From positions 1 through 62,673 of the IMG/VR virus record IMGVR_UViG_3300010397_000009: DNA of 62,673 nt; one strand, given 5' to 3'. Source of the DNA: a virus. This document shows, piece after piece, positions 16,293 to 24,504 of this stretch. Position 1 is the first letter of the stretch. The number at the start of each line of letters is the position of its first letter. The notes under the pieces were generated by a model. It did no database searches and was not told the DNA's origin. It saw nothing but the letters and a program-made list of their open reading frames with translations. The translations under genes and the position numbers were made by a program.

Positions 16293-16686
16293 GGAGTACC
16301 ACGCTATCTGCCGTGATGGAAACGGCCGCCGGAGGATTCACATTGAGGACGTATGCAATGAATGCTTCGAGGTCGTCGACCGCATAGGTGTATTCACCCA
16401 GGCCACGTGTGCCGAACTGCCTAAAGGATTGGAAAGGCATGATCGCGTTCATGATCGCCTTCTCAACCACAATCGGGTGCATCGCATTCTTCGATCGACC
16501 CACCAGTGGATAGAACGCCTCTCTACCCCTAAGCTTGATCATGTGCTGAACGTGTTTGGCAGCGCTCAAGTGACTTGTCAGGATTACGCGATTCCAGTTC
16601 CCATGGGCATTCATGCTGCCTTCGAATAACCAATCGACCAGTTTGGTTGTACGACCAGATCCACGGTCACCAATGTACACCTTCAT
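16213..16686 (-). CDS. P-loop NTPase of unknown role
   Basis: 157 aa. Walker A motif GDRGSGRTTK at residues 6-15; a VVLLEA strand near residue 128 may be the Walker B region. The Ser/Asn-rich C-terminus overlaps the RuvC start by 80 bases, an unusually long overlap that is open in both frames. It may work with RuvC in DNA processing. Confidence 0.65.
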   Translation of the reverse strand: MKVYIGDRGSGRTTKLVDWLFEGSMNAHGNWNRVILTSHLSAAKHVQHMIKLRGREAFYPLVGRSKNAMHPIVVEKAIMNAIMPFQSFRQFGTRGLGEYTYAVDDLEAFIAYVLNVNPPAAVSITADSVVLLEADSPRSRSDNRNSNSGFAFPDLDL

Positions 16687-16874
16687 ACCGAGTGACCCTT
16701 CGGCCTACGCAGCATGGTGAACTCCTGTCCGCCAGGCGTGATCAAGACGCACATGTGTTCCTCGGTCGTGTTTGCAATGGCGAACTGTACTGCGTCTTCG
16801 ATTGATGCAAACTGGTGCTGGACCAGGTCTTCCTTCTTAACCTTCCAAGGCTCTCTTACCATGTCAAAGTCCAA
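16683..16874 (-). CDS. Small protein downstream of element B
   Basis: 63 aa, mixed α/β with a basic end (LRRPKGHSV). ATG overlaps the next gene by ATGA. Element B ends about 35 bases upstream, in sense orientation, so the element lies in its leader. Unknown function. Confidence 0.65.
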   Translation of the reverse strand: MDFDMVREPWKVKKEDLVQHQFASIEDAVQFAIANTTEEHMCVLITPGGQEFTMLRRPKGHSV

Positions 16875-16907
16875 TCGCCGTGTGGTTCTCTTTGGTCGTC
16901 AGGGTGC

Positions 16908-17020
16908 GTGTGTCTATCTTAAAGTCTAACACGCTTGTCCCGCAGCTCTACCTGCTTATATAGGCTATGCGAGTCAAACGCGTTAGACTTTAAGAGACTC
17001 GGTCTAATTACTAGTCTAAC
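16908..17020 (-). repeat. Dispersed structured element, copy B
   Basis: Sense on the - strand. Arm 1 GTTAGACTAG is at 17020-17011, arm 2 GAGTCTCTTAAAGTCTAAC at 17000-16982, and arm 3 GTTAGACTTTAAGATAGACAC at 16930-16910. Arms 2 and 3 form the long stem; arm 1 can compete for arm 2. The flank TAGCAGCTtCAG upstream of arm 1 is shared with copies C and D. Confidence 0.82.
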
Positions 17021-17034
17021 TGAAGCTGCTAGTT

Positions 17035-17334
17035 TTAGCTTTGAAGCTCTTGGATCATTGCGTCTATCTCGGCACGTTGTGCTATCAGCTTTGCAAGTCG
17101 TGCACTAGCTGACTTCGTCTTCTTGGGCTCGACTACGATGTTGCTCGGATCCAAGTTAGCTCGATTGCCATCCTTGAAGCGGACGGTTTCCTTATCGGAA
17201 TCGATTGCTCGTCCGATCATTGCTTCCGCAACTAGGTGATGCGTTAGGCGCCAGCCGGTCTCAGTGCGGGTGTGACTGTAGCCATTCGCATTGATCATCG
17301 TGTCACCGAGTTGCGCTTGTTGTCCTCGGGGCAT
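17035..17334 (-). CDS. HNH-type endonuclease-like protein
   Basis: 99 aa. Contains the HNH_3 pattern: GYSHTRTETGWRLTHHLVAEAMIG, then VRFKDGNRANLDPSNIVV (His-His ... Asn ... Asn). C-terminal coiled coil. ATG overlaps the polymerase stop (TAATG). It lacks the separate DNA-binding half of a full homing endonuclease, so it may be a compact nicking enzyme. Confidence 0.7.
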   Translation of the reverse strand: MPRGQQAQLGDTMINANGYSHTRTETGWRLTHHLVAEAMIGRAIDSDKETVRFKDGNRANLDPSNIVVEPKKTKSASARLAKLIAQRAEIDAMIQELQS

Positions 17335-19706
17335 TACAGATCTCCATATGTCTTGCCGTAGGAGAGGTCTACGGCGAACGGAACGTAATCGGTAAACCTT
17401 CGACCTTCTTCAAGCATTGACTCCTGCAGGAGTGTTGACACAGTATCTCGATACCGTTCGGGACACTCCACGACCAGGGCGTCATGAACTGTGAGTCTGA
17501 TCCATCCCATACCACGGAGCATTGGACGCAGACGGATAAGTGCAGAGAGGCAAATATCGGATGCAGTAGACTGCGGCAGATAGGACAATGCCTCGTTAAG
17601 GACGTCCTTGCGATTCTCATCAGTGATGAGGTAGAAACGACGCTTGCGCCCGAAGGGGGTGACAAGGTCTTCACCGGACAGTACCCTTCTCTTAGTCTGT
17701 TCCTGCCACTTAGCTGTAGCAGGAATTAGATCCATGAAGTCACGAAGGCGCTTCTCGGCTTCACGCACTGTCATGTTATACTCCAGTGCGATGGAGAATG
17801 CTTCACGTCCATAGCTCAGACCGTAGAAGAATGCCTTCGTCCGAACACGATCTTCCTTCGTCCAGTTACCTGTGCCGTAGAGCGAATCAGACAACTCGTT
17901 GAACATGTCGATGTCCGGGTCGGCAAAGATTTCACGAAGGTAATCGTCCTGTGCAAGTGTTGCAATGACTCGGCCTTCCGCTTGCTTGTAGTCGGCCTGG
18001 ATGAAAATGTTGTCCTCATGCGTGACGCGGAACTGCTTCTTGATCATCTTGTCACGAACGATGTTCTGGAGGTTAGGGTTGCGACTTGCAAGTCGTCCAG
18101 AGGTTGTTCCATGTAGCAAGTACGTAGTGTGAATGCGTCGACGATAAACTCGTTTGCGCAGACCCTTTACATACGTACCGTATAGCTTTGTTTCCTTGCG
18201 ACTACGCAGTAGTGCCTGAATGAACTTGGCTGCAGTGCTTGCTGGGTTCAGGCGTTCGAGGATTCGCTTCAGTGTGTCTTCGTTGGTCGTACTAACTCGA
18301 ATACCTTGGTCGTGCAGGAACTCTTTTACTTGCTTGGGTGAACGGGGGTTAAAGGTGGGAATCTTAGTGAGCTCTTGGACAAGAGAGTCGACCTCATCGA
18401 GCCTCGTGAGGTAATCAGTTTGTAGTGCATTGGAGTATGCAATATCAAAACCAATTCCGTTGAGTTCCAAGTACATGAGCTGGTTAGATGCTGCGACAAG
18501 GAAGTCGTGGACGCGTCGAACTCCGTCTCGATCCAGCCGCTCTTGGAACAACTCAAACAAGTCCCAAGTGCAACTAACGTCATACGCGTTGTACTTGTAG
18601 AGTATCGGCCGAGGAATAAGGGCGTAATTTCCTCCGCGTGGCACAAATCGTTGGATCTCATCGTCGTACTTCGGCGCACCAAGAAGTTCGACGGCCAAGA
18701 CTTTGAGACCATGAAGCTGTCCTCCTACTCTTTCATCCAATGCATAATGTGCTAGCATTGTGTCAAAGAAGAGTTCAAGTCCCCCCAGGTGAGGGAAGAG
18801 TCCTGCTAGGTCAAACTTGCCATTGTGTGCGATGATCTTTGTGCGTTGCAAGAACCGCTTGAATACTTCCCAAACAAGACCTTTCTTATCGTCGTCGCTG
18901 ACTATCTGATCAACGCCGTCGACTTCGATTGTCTTCTTTGGGTTCAGTGCTTCTTCGCCTAGGATGTAGGCGAAGCCTTTCTCCATCTGTAGTCCCACGC
19001 AAAGCATTGCGTAGTTGTTCGGATGGTCGAAGCTGATATCCTTCTCGACACCAACCTCGATGTCCACGACTGTGTGTTCAGCTTGCAACGTACTTAGCCA
19101 GAGGATTGCCTCGTCGGCATCATCTATAACTCGATAACGTGGCGGCTTCCATCCTGAGCGATTAGAGTCGCGAAGTTTTCCGACATCGTTGAGGAGCGCG
19201 GGGAATGCGTCCGCATTTCTAAGACAGTAAGCTGGGTGCCATGACGCGACCACTCCTTCAATGCCTGCTTCGCGAACGTCTCCCAGGGCTGGCTTAGCGG
19301 GTCCAATGCGGAGGGTTGAAATCTTCCCTCCAGGATCAATGAGTACTTCTGTTGCAGTTGAACCAAGCGCAAGTGCAGTACTGGCGCCTGATTGCCGTAT
19401 CTCGTGAAGCAGGCGTCCTCGACAAGCAACTTGTGCCGCCTTAGGAGGAGACGAGTTACCCTCAGGACGACAGAGACAAGCATTGGTGAATCCAATCTCT
19501 GATGGTCGAAACTTGTGTGCCTTGAGTACATCCGTAAGCAACTTGCCCGAAGGCCCAACGAAGGGTTTCCCTCGTTGGGCATCCGCATATCCGGGCGCCT
19601 CTCCTACGACGATGACCTTCGGTGCAGGAGGGATGTTGCTTAGGACGTAGGCATTCCCGAACAGGGGACAAGCCTCGCAGTTCGCTTCTGGATGCCTACG
19701 CTCCAC
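17334..19706 (-). CDS. Uracil-DNA glycosylase / DNA polymerase I fusion
   Basis: 790 aa, GTG start one base after the DpdA stop. Residues about 1-175 are a family 4 uracil-DNA glycosylase: Fe-S cysteines in CEACPL and later CLCRP/ACRGRL, the VVGEAPG motif with GKPFVGPSGKLL, and SWHPAY. Residues about 195-400 are a 3'-5' exonuclease with VDIEVG and AHNGKFDLAG. Residues about 410-790 are the family A polymerase: SGRLASRNPNLQN, motif A QADYKQAEGRV, motif B RTKAFFYGLSYG and motif C TVHDALVVE. It replicates phage DNA. The residue matching Phe762 of E. coli Pol I is Tyr, as in T7 polymerase. Fusion of UDG to a polymerase is known in some actinophages. Confidence 0.92.
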   Translation of the reverse strand: MERRHPEANCEACPLFGNAYVLSNIPPAPKVIVVGEAPGYADAQRGKPFVGPSGKLLTDVLKAHKFRPSEIGFTNACLCRPEGNSSPPKAAQVACRGRLLHEIRQSGASTALALGSTATEVLIDPGGKISTLRIGPAKPALGDVREAGIEGVVASWHPAYCLRNADAFPALLNDVGKLRDSNRSGWKPPRYRVIDDADEAILWLSTLQAEHTVVDIEVGVEKDISFDHPNNYAMLCVGLQMEKGFAYILGEEALNPKKTIEVDGVDQIVSDDDKKGLVWEVFKRFLQRTKIIAHNGKFDLAGLFPHLGGLELFFDTMLAHYALDERVGGQLHGLKVLAVELLGAPKYDDEIQRFVPRGGNYALIPRPILYKYNAYDVSCTWDLFELFQERLDRDGVRRVHDFLVAASNQLMYLELNGIGFDIAYSNALQTDYLTRLDEVDSLVQELTKIPTFNPRSPKQVKEFLHDQGIRVSTTNEDTLKRILERLNPASTAAKFIQALLRSRKETKLYGTYVKGLRKRVYRRRIHTTYLLHGTTSGRLASRNPNLQNIVRDKMIKKQFRVTHEDNIFIQADYKQAEGRVIATLAQDDYLREIFADPDIDMFNELSDSLYGTGNWTKEDRVRTKAFFYGLSYGREAFSIALEYNMTVREAEKRLRDFMDLIPATAKWQEQTKRRVLSGEDLVTPFGRKRRFYLITDENRKDVLNEALSYLPQSTASDICLSALIRLRPMLRGMGWIRLTVHDALVVECPERYRDTVSTLLQESMLEEGRRFTDYVPFAVDLSYGKTYGDL

Positions 19707-19707
19707 G

Positions 19708-20499
19708 TTACTCTCCCTTAGCCCAACGCCGAAGCGTCATGATGTTGTCCTGCAGGAAGGGATTCTTGATCAGGTGTTTGTAGTCCCTGATGAAGTAATC
19801 CTTCGGTCGCTGAACTGGAAGGTGGGTCTCTGTTGCGACTCGCCAGATGCCCTTGTTCACCATAGCGAGGTTATACGGGAGTGAGGTGTCGATCGAACGG
19901 ACGAACGGTGCATAGCGTCCGACAGATCGTGTTTCACCATACCACTCGGAGTTCGTACCCAGCAAGTGGATCTCGAAGCGATCGTCGTACCGCTGCTTGA
20001 CCCAGGTTGCCAGATCGATACGAACTGCCTTGCTGAACTTACTGATCAGCCAGCGAGGAATGCCCAGCGTCGTGATCCATCCGTAGCCAGCGTAGAAGTC
20101 CACCATGTCGTACAGCTCGTCCAAGGTAACGCCCTGAACAACAGCCATGTACTTAATGGTCTCGTGAACGTTCTTGAACGCTGTTGCCTTGTCTGCGAAG
20201 CACTTGACCTGGTACTTGGTCTCTTCTGCATTCTGCAGAACGTCGGGACAAACAATTTCCGACGGGAGCAAGTCCTTGGCGATTTTGAGCAACGCATCCG
20301 GGGTGACCGTAGAGCCTTCGGCTGCACCGTTGTCGAGGATGGTAAACGCACCCATACGACATGCCTGAGTATAGGCCGAGTGGTAGTCGAAGTCACTGAA
20401 CATGTGTGCGAGGGACATTTGGGGGAACACATGACCACGAGGTCCTCGCATTGGAGTTGCGTACAACCCCTTCGGAGGGATGAGGATCAGGTTGGGCAC
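19708..20499 (-). CDS. dpdA: DpdA-type DNA guanine transglycosylase
   Basis: 263 aa, shorter than bacterial tRNA-guanine transglycosylases but in the size range of phage DpdA. It has the TIM-barrel TGT-like elements FTILDNGAAEG (residues about 53-63), EIVCPDVLQNAEET with a conserved Asp, GWITTLGIPRW and FEIHLLGTN. Such enzymes swap guanine in DNA for a 7-deazaguanine base. FolE, QueE, QueD and QueC are in the same operon, which makes this reading strong. Zinc ligands of canonical TGTs are not evident. Confidence 0.8.
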   Translation of the reverse strand: MPNLILIPPKGLYATPMRGPRGHVFPQMSLAHMFSDFDYHSAYTQACRMGAFTILDNGAAEGSTVTPDALLKIAKDLLPSEIVCPDVLQNAEETKYQVKCFADKATAFKNVHETIKYMAVVQGVTLDELYDMVDFYAGYGWITTLGIPRWLISKFSKAVRIDLATWVKQRYDDRFEIHLLGTNSEWYGETRSVGRYAPFVRSIDTSLPYNLAMVNKGIWRVATETHLPVQRPKDYFIRDYKHLIKNPFLQDNIMTLRRWAKGE

Positions 20500-20501
20500 A
20501 T

Positions 20502-20795
20502 CTAACCTTTCATGAACGTGGACGGACCGAGCATCTCCGGCTGGTCGCCAATCAGCTTCTGTATATCGTCATTGATCATACGGAGCTTGATGTACGTGTA
20601 CATTGCATAGTTGGCGAGGCCGCATACCTGATCCATTGCTTCGATCAAGGTGTTGGAATCGAAGAACTGGAGCTGCCCGTATTCCCGCTCGCCTTCGTCG
20701 TGCTTGATCTGGCACTGTGCAAAGAAGTCAGTAGTGTACTGCTGCACACGTGCATGGAGGTCTTGAGCGGCCTCAGCAGCCGCTTCCTCACTCAT
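20502..20795 (-). CDS. Small helical protein in the modification operon
   Basis: 97 aa from the ATG at 20795, which overlaps the stop of the MazG-like gene. All-helical, acidic N-terminus; central FDSNTLIEAMDQVCGLANYAMYTYIKLR. Resembles small helical nucleotide-hydrolase-related proteins (dATP/dUTP-pyrophosphatase-like) without clear catalytic residues. Unknown. Confidence 0.65.
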   Translation of the reverse strand: MSEEAAAEAAQDLHARVQQYTTDFFAQCQIKHDEGEREYGQLQFFDSNTLIEAMDQVCGLANYAMYTYIKLRMINDDIQKLIGDQPEMLGPSTFMKG

Positions 20796-21141
20796 CGGCC
20801 TTACCAAACCTTTCTGCGTTGAACTTACGCTTCGCATCGTATGCAGCTTCGAGGTCGATACTGAACATACCTGCGATGGAGAACACGTACGTCAGCACGT
20901 CAGGCAGTTCGTCCTTGAGCTTCTCGATCAGCTGCGTTTGATCAAAGGAACCTCTGTCGAACTTCTTGACGACGTTTGCTACCTCGCCTGCCTCACCTGC
21001 AAGCCCTAGAGCATGGTGAATAACATCGTTCGCAAGGTCCGGGAACCAGTCGATGTTATCTGCGAAGGCTTCAATCGATCTATTCTTCAAAGCCTTACCC
21101 GTATCAGCAACCACCTGGACAGGTATCGTTGTTACTGCCAT
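20788..21141 (-). CDS. MazG-like nucleotide pyrophosphohydrolase
   Basis: 117 aa. MazG signature HHALGLAGEAGEVANVVKK (residues about 42-60) followed by KDELPDVLTYVFSIAGMF, supplying the ExxE and ExxD metal ligands. It would hydrolyse (d)NTPs or (p)ppGpp-like nucleotides. In a modification operon it may also trim the nucleotide pool. Confidence 0.85.
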   Translation of the reverse strand: MAVTTIPVQVVADTGKALKNRSIEAFADNIDWFPDLANDVIHHALGLAGEAGEVANVVKKFDRGSFDQTQLIEKLKDELPDVLTYVFSIAGMFSIDLEAAYDAKRKFNAERFGKADE

Positions 21142-21346
21142 TCGTCGTCACCTCCGAGCATGCGAGCGTAAGGATGAACGTCTGTTTGACCTCACGCGTG
21201 GTGCTGTCTTGCAGCACCCATTTCATTTCGCCGTCCTGATCGTGCTTGATGAGTTCAACTCTATCGTTGGTACGATCAAGGTATGTGCTATCCAACCACT
21301 CATGTAGAACAGCGGTAGCTGTTTCGCGAAACTCGATCGGCGTCAT
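21104..21346 (-). CDS. Small protein between FolE and MazG-like genes
   Basis: 80 aa. ATG overlaps the FolE stop (ATGA-type) and the C-terminus overlaps the next gene by 38 bases. Mixed α/β; two Cys near the end. Unknown. Confidence 0.6.
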   Translation of the reverse strand: MTPIEFRETATAVLHEWLDSTYLDRTNDRVELIKHDQDGEMKWVLQDSTTREVKQTFILTLACSEVTTNGSNNDTCPGGC

Positions 21347-21921
21347 CGGCGTTGTCCGATCATCTGGAGGAACTCAGCCTTCGCCGTACGAGTGTGCTCA
21401 CCGAACACGCCACGCATAGTACTCGTCGTTGTGAATGTGCCAGGAGCTTGCACACCGCGAATAGTCATGCACTGGTGTTCAGCTGACATCACGATCGCCA
21501 CACCGCGAGGGTCAAGAGCCTTCTCAAGGTAATCGGCAATGTCAGAGGTAAGACGTTCTTGGACCTGCGGCCGCCGTGCGAAATGCTGAACCACACGGGC
21601 TGGCTTGGACAGACCAACGATTTTGCCATTCGGAACGTACCCGACGTTTGCGAGTCCTGTAAAGGGAAGAAGATGATGATTGCATACGCTTGTAAACGGA
21701 ATGTCTCGAATGATTACCATGTCATCACTGTTGCTTGGGAATGCTTTGAACTTCATGCAGGCATTCGCTGCCAGATCATTTTCCTTTGCGCACGCCGTCA
21801 GTTCGCTCAACATGTGAAGGAACCGAGCTGGCGTGTCCTTACCGTGCTCGTCCATTGCAAGACCCGCGTGACGCTGCAGAAGCCGCGCCGCCAGATCCAC
21901 ATCATCATCTTCAATGATCAT
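21343..21921 (-). CDS. folE: GTP cyclohydrolase I
   Basis: 192 aa, full length for the family core. Zinc/active-site elements SVCNHHLLPFTG (residues about 77-88) and SAEHQCMTIRGV (about 146-157), plus GLSKPARVVQHFARRPQVQERLT, are all present. Converts GTP to dihydroneopterin triphosphate, the first step to preQ0. It starts directly after the QueE stop. Confidence 0.93.
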   Translation of the reverse strand: MIIEDDDVDLAARLLQRHAGLAMDEHGKDTPARFLHMLSELTACAKENDLAANACMKFKAFPSNSDDMVIIRDIPFTSVCNHHLLPFTGLANVGYVPNGKIVGLSKPARVVQHFARRPQVQERLTSDIADYLEKALDPRGVAIVMSAEHQCMTIRGVQAPGTFTTTSTMRGVFGEHTRTAKAEFLQMIGQRR

Positions 21922-22674
21922 CTACATGTCCTTGTCGTTCGGCCAGAGGAGTACGTGTAGCCGCATGCTGATACCCCAACCCTCGTGCAGTGCCGCGTTA
22001 GCGATGTCGCGCGCTACTTGAGCATTGTTCTCAGCGGTTGTCCCTTCAGGCATGATCATCACATTGGAGGAATCGATTTCGATCTCCTTGACAATCCTCC
22101 TGACTTCGTCCAAGTCACTCTTTGCACGAGCGACGAACTTGAACCTAGCCTTGCCTGTACCGTTCAGATCCTTCAACACACGAGGCCGATAACGTAGCGT
22201 TCCTGGGTTGCCACTGTGCTGCAGCTTCGGCGACACGTTATACTGTGTCACGTACTTATCGAAGCCCAAGTTCGGTGACAATGTACCAGCAGTCTCGATG
22301 TGCATCTGGTTGCCGTACATGTCAAGCTGTTCGAGCAGTGGTGCGAGCTGAGTCTGTTGAAGCATGGGCTCGCCACCCGAAATGACGATCAACGTTGGTC
22401 GAGTCCGAATAGGCCAAATCGCGCACAGCTCGTTGAGCACCGTAATTGGGTGCATTTCCTTTAGGCCGTAGACAGGCTCGTTACGATCGTACTTGATTCC
22501 CGATTCGGTCTGCGCTGCCTTGTTGTCTGTGTCAGCCCAAGTGTAGGCAGTGTCACACCACGTGCAGTGAAGGTTGCATCCGTAAGTACGAACGAACAAG
22601 CAGTGCTGTCCTGCTGCCGTACCTTCACCTTGGATGGTCGGACCGAAGATCTGACTAATTCTGATTGGCTTCAA
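21922..22674 (-). CDS. queE: 7-carboxy-7-deazaguanine synthase (radical SAM)
   Basis: 250 aa from a TTG at 22674, chosen because GGAGG lies five bases upstream; longer in-frame starts exist. Radical SAM cluster CNLHCTWC with the family-specific GPTIQGEG before it, and the SAM-binding ISGGEP motif. It converts carboxytetrahydropterin to CDG, the third step of preQ0 synthesis. Overlaps QueD by 20 bases. Confidence 0.92.
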   Translation of the reverse strand: MKPIRISQIFGPTIQGEGTAAGQHCLFVRTYGCNLHCTWCDTAYTWADTDNKAAQTESGIKYDRNEPVYGLKEMHPITVLNELCAIWPIRTRPTLIVISGGEPMLQQTQLAPLLEQLDMYGNQMHIETAGTLSPNLGFDKYVTQYNVSPKLQHSGNPGTLRYRPRVLKDLNGTGKARFKFVARAKSDLDEVRRIVKEIEIDSSNVMIMPEGTTAENNAQVARDIANAALHEGWGISMRLHVLLWPNDKDM

Positions 22675-23230
22675 TTCCCCCTCCAATACCAATCTCGGGC
22701 GTCGCTGCGCCGTCGCTACCGATAACAACTTCAACACTCCCCTCGTATTCCCATACGACGCTGAAGGAGTTGGTATCGGTCTCGTGAAGGGTGATACTCA
22801 CGTTCGTTTCGAACACTGCGCTAGCCCACTGTGCAATGAGTCGAGCAATGTTCTCAGTCGTCGGATCGTTGTAGAAGGGCACGAGCCCTGGCAGCATCTG
22901 GAAGTCAGCTGCGGTCCAACGAACCTCTGCATCACCGCTTTCCTCGGGCAGAGCGATAAGCGGTCGGCACCACGGATCACGACTGTTCAGAAGCAGCTTG
23001 TGATCGAAGTTGGTGTCGAGGTACTCTCGAATGATCTTCTTCGCTGCCCCGAACTCGATGTCACCGATAGGTGTAACTAGGACACCTCGCTCGTTGACCT
23101 CACCCTCGATGCCGATCTCGATCGTCATGCAGTGACCGTGAATCTGCTGGCACTTGCCAGGCTGATCAAACAACCGATGTGCTACCTGAACCTGGTGGCT
23201 AAACTTGACCACTTCAAGCATTGCTGCCAT
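22655..23230 (-). CDS. queD: 6-carboxytetrahydropterin synthase
   Basis: 191 aa, longer than bacterial QueD (about 120) because of inserts after residue 60. Active-site and zinc elements: SHQVQVAHRLFDQPGKCQQIHGH (residues about 10-32) with the catalytic Cys and three His; FDHKLLLN; and HETDTNSFSV near the end. The ATG at 23230 has GAGGAG upstream. Second step of preQ0 synthesis. Confidence 0.9.
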   Translation of the reverse strand: MAAMLEVVKFSHQVQVAHRLFDQPGKCQQIHGHCMTIEIGIEGEVNERGVLVTPIGDIEFGAAKKIIREYLDTNFDHKLLLNSRDPWCRPLIALPEESGDAEVRWTAADFQMLPGLVPFYNDPTTENIARLIAQWASAVFETNVSITLHETDTNSFSVVWEYEGSVEVVIGSDGAATPEIGIGGGIEANQN

Positions 23231-23657
23231 CGGACTCCTCTTTCTTGTAACGCTGCTTCAGGACCTTGATGTAGTGCTCGGCCTTCTCGAGGTCTTCCAG
23301 GCCATTCTTCTTGCTGAACCGTGACACGTACTTGATGACACAACCTTCTGCGAAACCAAGTCCGTTCGCTTCGATGTACTCTAGAGGACTAATTGCCATG
23401 TCCTGATAGTGGTCACCTCCGACCTGGCTACCTCGTAGCACGTCATCGGTGTCCGCTTTCAGGCCTTGCATCTCGGTCACTAATGCCTCCAGCTTCTGCA
23501 GTTCATCGGCGGTGTGGGGTTCTGGGACGACAGGGTCCCGGGGATGCCAGGGGCAAGGATCTGGCCAAGTGGTCGCTCCTGCGTCACAACAGGACCTTCC
23601 AAGAGCTACTTCGATAGGAAGGCGTGGGCGTGGGAGGTTTCCGTCACTCCCCGGCAT
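23214..23657 (-). CDS. DUF3310-type protein
   Basis: 147 aa from the ATG at 23657 (AAAGG six bases upstream). The last ~70 residues are DUF3310: VGGDHYQ (about residue 80), SPLEYIEANGLGFAEGCVIKYVSRF, then KAEHYIKVLKQRY. Widespread in phages and often near nucleotide metabolism genes; function unproven. N-terminal ~75 residues are Pro-rich and probably disordered. It lies between QueC and QueD, so it may be connected with preQ0 supply. Confidence 0.75.
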   Translation of the reverse strand: MPGSDGNLPRPRLPIEVALGRSCCDAGATTWPDPCPWHPRDPVVPEPHTADELQKLEALVTEMQGLKADTDDVLRGSQVGGDHYQDMAISPLEYIEANGLGFAEGCVIKYVSRFSKKNGLEDLEKAEHYIKVLKQRYKKEESDGSNA

Positions 23658-24504
23658 CAGGAGCCTTTGCGGTCTTCCAGAACTCGGTGTCCATGTAGTT
23701 GGTCCCATCATAACGAGGCGCGTCGAATCGGCCAAGTGCCTCGTGAATTGCTTCGAGACGCTCGACACAGGTTCCGCAGGTACCGCAGTGGTACTCACCA
23801 CCCTTGTAGCAAGACCATGTCTCGTGGAACGGAACACGCAACTCAAGTGCACGATAAGCGATGTCAGCCTTGGTCTTGTTCAAGAATGGTGCGTAGATAG
23901 TTCCGATCGCTTCTTCTTCTGGTGCGAAGCCCAACGACTCGGCAGCTTGTGCGTACTCCTGCTCACGTCCTTGTGCAATGTGGAAACCACCACTGGTACG
24001 AAGTGTGGCAGCCTCCAGATCGTGGAAGCCTTCGTTTGCAGTGAGGATCGCTTGTTCCATCTGCGAGATGAACTTCGGGCGGCAGTCCGGGTAGATAAAG
24101 TGATCACCTGCGTGAACGCCAATACCGATCGTACGTGCCTTCTCATTGACTGCGACGCCTGCTGCGATGCTCATCATGATCATGTTCCGGTTAGGAACAA
24201 CAGTCGCCTTCATGTTCTCTTCAGCGTAGTGCCCGTCAGGAACTTCCATGTCAGAAGTGAGTGACGAGTTGCTGATCAGATTCGTGATGTTACTCAGGTC
24301 GATGATGTCGTGCGGCAGATCCATCTTGGACGCTGTAGACTGTGCGTAGTACAGTTCCTTCTTGTGCTTCTGTCCATAGTTGAACGAGATCATGTGCGGG
24401 GTCAGTCCCCGCGAGAGCATGTCGTACACAAGAACTGTACTGTCCAAGCCGCCTGACACAATGGCGACGCTGTCGCTTATGCGACCATCCCTATGCGAGT
24501 GCAT
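23644..24504 (-). CDS. queC: 7-cyano-7-deazaguanine synthase
   Basis: 286 aa from the ATG at 24504, which overlaps the upstream stop. PP-loop SGGLDST (about residues 16-22) binds ATP. A zinc cluster C-x7-C-x2-C-x2-C lies near the C-terminus (HCGTCGTC). It converts CDG to preQ0 with ammonia and ATP. There is no fused glutamine amidotransferase domain of the Gat-QueC kind, and no QueF in the window, so the end product is expected to be preQ0. Confidence 0.93.
   Translation of the reverse strand: MHSHRDGRISDSVAIVSGGLDSTVLVYDMLSRGLTPHMISFNYGQKHKKELYYAQSTASKMDLPHDIIDLSNITNLISNSSLTSDMEVPDGHYAEENMKATVVPNRNMIMMSIAAGVAVNEKARTIGIGVHAGDHFIYPDCRPKFISQMEQAILTANEGFHDLEAATLRTSGGFHIAQGREQEYAQAAESLGFAPEEEAIGTIYAPFLNKTKADIAYRALELRVPFHETWSCYKGGEYHCGTCGTCVERLEAIHEALGRFDAPRYDGTNYMDTEFWKTAKAPDAGE

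Noticed and set aside
19708-24504. tRNA queuosine pathway for host tRNA rather than DNA
   Set aside because: No QueF, QueA or QueG; DpdA-type enzyme is beside the polymerase, so DNA is the likelier target.
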